Origin: Aquabacterium sp.
Lineage (GTDB): Bacteria > Pseudomonadota > Gammaproteobacteria > Burkholderiales > Burkholderiaceae_C
DNA length: 64,000 bases
Direction of reading: 5' to 3'
NCBI GenBank assembly: GCA_023266355.1
Contig: JAHFQM010000006.1
Location: 186,001-250,000, forward strand
In this document: positions 61,312 through 64,000 of the stretch, one piece after another
How positions within the stretch are numbered: position 1 is the first letter of the stretch
Layout of the letters: each line of letters starts with the position of its first letter
Notes under the pieces: model-generated
Databases searched by the model: none
What the model was told of the DNA's origin: nothing
What the model saw: only the letters and a program-made list of their open reading frames with translations
Made by a program: the position numbers and the translations under genes

Positions 61312-62375
61312 GCCGGCACGGAGACCCGCGTCGGGCGGGGCAGCTCGGGGTACCAGCGCGCGCGGGCCTGGCGTTCGTGCAAGGCGCGTTCGGAGGGCTC
61401 GGGCATCCAGCGGGCCTGGCTGGCGGCCGCGCGCCCGACGAAATCGAGCAAGGCCATGTGACGGCGCAGCACGCGCTGTTGCCGGTGCGCGATCAAGGGG
61501 TTGAAGATGCCGTGGCGGCTGAACAGCTGACGCGGGTTCTTCTTCACCCACATCCAGGAGCCCATCTCCAGCGTCAGGGGCAGGAAGACGTGCTGCGGGT
61601 GGCGCTCGCGGCATTGCAGGTAGAGGTGGTCCCAGAGGTCGCCGTGCGTCAGGTACTGCAGGCTTTGCGGCTCGATCACGTAGTTGTGGTGCGCGTGCGT
61701 CTGGCCGAAGACGCGGTGCAGGGCGTGGATTTCGGCCAGGTGGTGCAGGGGTTGCGCGGTGTGCGCGAAGGGGAACCAGAGGCGGTCTTGCACGCCGAAG
61801 CCGGAGTGGCAGTCCAGCGCCATGCTGAAGCTGCGGCTGCAGAGTTCGTCCATGACCACGTCGCACAGGGCCTGGGCCTCGTCCTGCATGGGTTGGCCTT
61901 CAGCGCCGCGGTACCAGGGCAGGGCGGGGCTCAGGCGCTGGCCGCCCAGCAGGAAGGGCACCGACTCCTGCGAGCACAGCGGCGCGTTGCGCATCAGGTC
62001 GATGCCTTGGGGGTTGGCGCGCGTGTTCAGCCACATGCCGCCGGGGTTGACCATGGGCATGAAGACCATGCGCACGCTGGCGAGCTGGTGGTGCAGGACG
62101 CTGTCCCACTTCAGGCGCTGCACGAGGTTGCCCAGGTAGGCGATGACGACTTCCGCGCCGATGCGCTCCAGCCCGTGCACGCCGCCGAAGTAGCCGATGG
62201 CTGGGGCGTCGGGCGAGGGGTTGCCCATGGCGATGGCGAGCAGGTCGAAGCTGCGGCCGCTGGCGTCGACCTTGCCCAGGGTGCGCACGCGCAGGTGCTC
62301 CCCGCCCATCTCGATCAGCCGGTGCAACTCGTCCAGTTCTGGCAGGGAGGAGCGTTCGGTCAAGGTGACATCCAC
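61308..62375 (-). CDS. M14-family zinc carboxypeptidase
   Basis: A 355-residue peptidase. The zinc ligands HGLE in FGGVHGLERIGAEV and the His of LDCHSGFGVQD are present, as is NPGGMWLNTRANPQGIDLMRN. There is no signal peptide, so it is cytoplasmic. It is possibly a peptidoglycan-peptide or protein-tail carboxypeptidase; the true substrate is unknown. Confidence 0.85.
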   Translation of the reverse strand: MDVTLTERSSLPELDELHRLIEMGGEHLRVRTLGKVDASGRSFDLLAIAMGNPSPDAPAIGYFGGVHGLERIGAEVVIAYLGNLVQRLKWDSVLHHQLASVRMVFMPMVNPGGMWLNTRANPQGIDLMRNAPLCSQESVPFLLGGQRLSPALPWYRGAEGQPMQDEAQALCDVVMDELCSRSFSMALDCHSGFGVQDRLWFPFAHTAQPLHHLAEIHALHRVFGQTHAHHNYVIEPQSLQYLTHGDLWDHLYLQCRERHPQHVFLPLTLEMGSWMWVKKNPRQLFSRHGIFNPLIAHRQQRVLRRHMALLDFVGRAAASQARWMPEPSERALHERQARARWYPELPRPTRVSVPA

Positions 62376-62711
62376 GGTGCGGGTTGGAAGGGGCTGCAGG
62401 CCACCAGGCTGCTGGCAAGGTAGCCGGACAGCATGTCAGAGGCACGACAGCGGGCGCAGGTCATTCGTCACGGAAATGTCATGACATCCACTTAGTGTGA
62501 CAACTTCACACCCTTTCCAAGACCCACAGATGCAACGGATTCGCGCCGGTCATGCGGCTTTCAGGCTCGCCGCGCTCAGCTTGGCCTTGCTCACCGGCTT
62601 GAGCGAATGTGTGGCGCTGTGGCGCGCGCGCCTGCGCCTGCATTTCCTGCCGCGCTGAGCCTGCCACGCTGATAGGCCCAGGGCGCGGCTGGCGTCGGTG
62701 ACAATGTCGCC
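62376..62711. other. 336-bp intergenic region with two dyads and one small ORF
   Basis: It contains TGTCATGACA (62477-62486, perfect palindrome) and GTGTGA-CAACT-TCACAC (62495-62511). The latter resembles a CRP site but has a 5-bp rather than 6-bp spacer. A 42-codon ORF follows. These are probably promoter elements for the divergent peptidase and LD-carboxypeptidase genes. Confidence 0.5.
62530..62658 (+). CDS. Possible small ORF with hydrophobic core
   Basis: Forty-two residues (MQRIRAGHAAFRLAALSLAL) with one apolar stretch and a basic end. No ribosome-binding site is obvious; it may be a chance ORF. Confidence 0.3.
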   Translation: MQRIRAGHAAFRLAALSLALLTGLSECVALWRARLRLHFLPR

Positions 62712-63656
62712 ATGACCGAAGCCGCCCCCTCTCTCATCATCCACAGCCCTGCGGGCATCGTGCCCGTGGCCGCACCCGTTCGCAAGGCCGCCAAGCGCCT
62801 GAAGGCCTTGGGCTTTGCACCCGAGGTAGATGCCTCTGCACTGACCCGCCACCAGCGCTTTGCCGGGGACGACGCCACCCGCTTGAACGCGCTGCACCGC
62901 GTGGCCGAGGCCGCGCCCGATGTGGCCCTGGCGACCCGCGGCGGCTACGGCCTGACCCGCCTGCTCGACCATCTCGACTGGCCCCTGCTGGCCCGCAGTG
63001 TGGAGCGGGGCACCGCCTGGGTGGGCTACAGCGACGTCACCGCGCTGCAGCTGGCCGCGCTGGCCCATGGCGCGGCGGGACCTGCGCAGCCAGGCGAGGG
63101 CGTGAGCGCCGGCTTCTGGGCCGGCCCGATGGCCTGCGACGACTTTGGCCGTGCCGACTCTCCCGAGGGCGGTGACGACGTCACCCAGGAGTGCTTCGTG
63201 GAGGCCGTGACCGGCAAGCTGGAGGCCGTGGGCTTCCGCACCGAGCAGGGCTTCGATGGCGTCGAGGTGTCCGGCCGGCTGTGGGGCGGCAACCTGGCCG
63301 TGTTGCAGGCGTTGCTGGGCACGCCGCATTTCCCCAAGGTGCGCAATGGCATCCTGTTCCTGGAAGATGTCAACGAGCACCCCTACCGCGTCGAGCGCGC
63401 CTTGCTGCAGCTGCACCAGGCGGGCATTCTGTCGCAACAGAAAGCCATCGTGCTGGGCGCCTTCACCGAGTACCGCAAGTCGCCACTGGACCGCGGCTAC
63501 ACCTTGAAGACGGCGATCGCGCACCTGCGCAGCCTCACCACCACGCCCATCCTCACGGGCCTGCCTTTCGGCCATGTGCCGACCAAGGTGTGCCTGCCGG
63601 TGGGACGCAAGGTGACGCTGTCGGTGCAAGCGCGTGATGCGTTCATGCTCTGGTAA
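62712..63656 (+). CDS. ldcA: LD-carboxypeptidase (S66 family)
   Basis: A 314-residue S66 serine peptidase. The nucleophile region is WVGYSDVTALQLA, preceded by ATRGGYGLTRLLDHLDW; GRLWGGNLAVLQALLGT and LFLEDVNEHPYRVERALLQL carry the Glu, and LPFGHVPTKVCLPVG the His. It trims tetrapeptides in murein recycling; MccF-type relatives cleave microcin C. The next gene is a YejA-like binding protein. Confidence 0.9.
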   Translation: MTEAAPSLIIHSPAGIVPVAAPVRKAAKRLKALGFAPEVDASALTRHQRFAGDDATRLNALHRVAEAAPDVALATRGGYGLTRLLDHLDWPLLARSVERGTAWVGYSDVTALQLAALAHGAAGPAQPGEGVSAGFWAGPMACDDFGRADSPEGGDDVTQECFVEAVTGKLEAVGFRTEQGFDGVEVSGRLWGGNLAVLQALLGTPHFPKVRNGILFLEDVNEHPYRVERALLQLHQAGILSQQKAIVLGAFTEYRKSPLDRGYTLKTAIAHLRSLTTTPILTGLPFGHVPTKVCLPVGRKVTLSVQARDAFMLW

Positions 63657-63708
63657 CCTGCGGCACGCGGTTGCAACAACACGTGGGATCACGGAGCAAG
63701 GATTGGGC

Positions 63709-64000
63709 ATGCGCCTCGGGGTGAGCTGGAGGAGATGGGCTGGCTGGGTCAGGGCGCTGGCCGCCGTGACAACGGCCGCTGCGGCAGCCGTGTGCGCAAA
63801 CCCAGCCTGGGCCGCCCACGCCTATGCCCAGTTCGGCGACATCAAGTACCCGGCGGGCTTTGACCACTTCGACTACGTCAACCCGAAGGCGCCCAAGGGT
63901 GGCAACTTCTCGCTGGTGGCGCCCACGCAGGCCAGCAGCTTCGACAAGTACAACCCCTTCACGCTCAAAGGCACGGCGCCGCCCGGGCTGGAAACGCTGG
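63709..64000 (+). CDS. YejA-like extracellular solute-binding protein, family 5 (3' end outside window)
   Basis: Ninety-seven residues are visible. A signal peptide ending near PAWAAHAYA is followed by QFGDIKYPAGFDHFDYVNPK and KGGNFSLVAP, the start of the YejA/microcin C and oligopeptide-binding family. GGAGCAAGG precedes the ATG at 63709. It probably belongs to an ABC importer of murein peptides or peptide antibiotics; the rest of the system is beyond the window. Confidence 0.85.
   Translation, partial: MRLGVSWRRWAGWVRALAAVTTAAAAAVCANPAWAAHAYAQFGDIKYPAGFDHFDYVNPKAPKGGNFSLVAPTQASSFDKYNPFTLKGTAPPGLETL

Overview
The window is about 64 kb of high-GC DNA from a betaproteobacterium, most likely order Burkholderiales (Comamonadaceae/Aquabacterium-like). 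The evidence is the gene content: a DUF4148 secreted protein, FdxA with a thioredoxin-reductase-like ferredoxin reductase, an FNR-controlled cbb3 oxidase cluster, a cysI-DUF934-cysH-cysDN sulfur operon, and a TPP-riboswitch TonB receptor. The species cannot be named from sequence alone.

Host layout. 1-6160: partial yfbR, then a minus-strand arginine catabolic operon (ornithine cyclodeaminase, arginase, PutA: arginine to ornithine to proline to glutamate) with a divergent Lrp/AsnC regulator. 6193-10792: DUF4148 protein, a candidate structured RNA with its own terminator, cho, tRNA-Asn, and a TonB receptor behind a TPP riboswitch. 10884-19615 (minus): assimilatory sulfur genes from TSUP exporter through cysI, DUF934, cysH, cysD, cysN, cobA to fdxA and a ferredoxin-NADP reductase. 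19702-32675: patatin lipoprotein, DUF192, then ccoI-ccoS-ccoNOQP-ccoG and accessory genes, fnr and hemN, with three FNR-type boxes. 32839-48423: icd, a cold-shock protein, clpS-clpA, an envelope operon (TPR protein, L,D-transpeptidase, two cyclophilins, lpxH), cysS, an AlkA-type glycosylase, accA, tilS, lysC and tRNA-Ser(GCU). 59553-64000: rdgC, a hydrolase, an M14 peptidase, an LD-carboxypeptidase and the start of a YejA-like binding protein.

The notable element is an 11.06-kb prophage (48411-59466) in the 3' end of tRNA-Ser, bounded by a 14-bp direct repeat. It has no terminase, portal or tail genes. It carries a protein with two jelly-roll-like halves (probable double-jelly-roll major capsid protein), an FtsK/HerA-type packaging ATPase, a membrane-anchored lambda-R-type lysozyme, a probable receptor-binding protein, many very small membrane proteins and a small serine recombinase. 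I read it as a tailless, internal-membrane, corticovirus-like temperate virus.

The strongest new observation is that its attachment site lies inside the repressor gene. In the prophage the repressor ORF reads through attL and ends in tRNA-Ser. When the circle is rebuilt on paper, the same frame continues 34 codons past the core and stops in an ATGA overlap with the recombinase start codon. Integration would therefore both change the repressor C-terminus and split a repressor-recombinase operon. The virus also brings its own terminator for the tRNA gene, while the original host terminator is displaced to the far side of attR.
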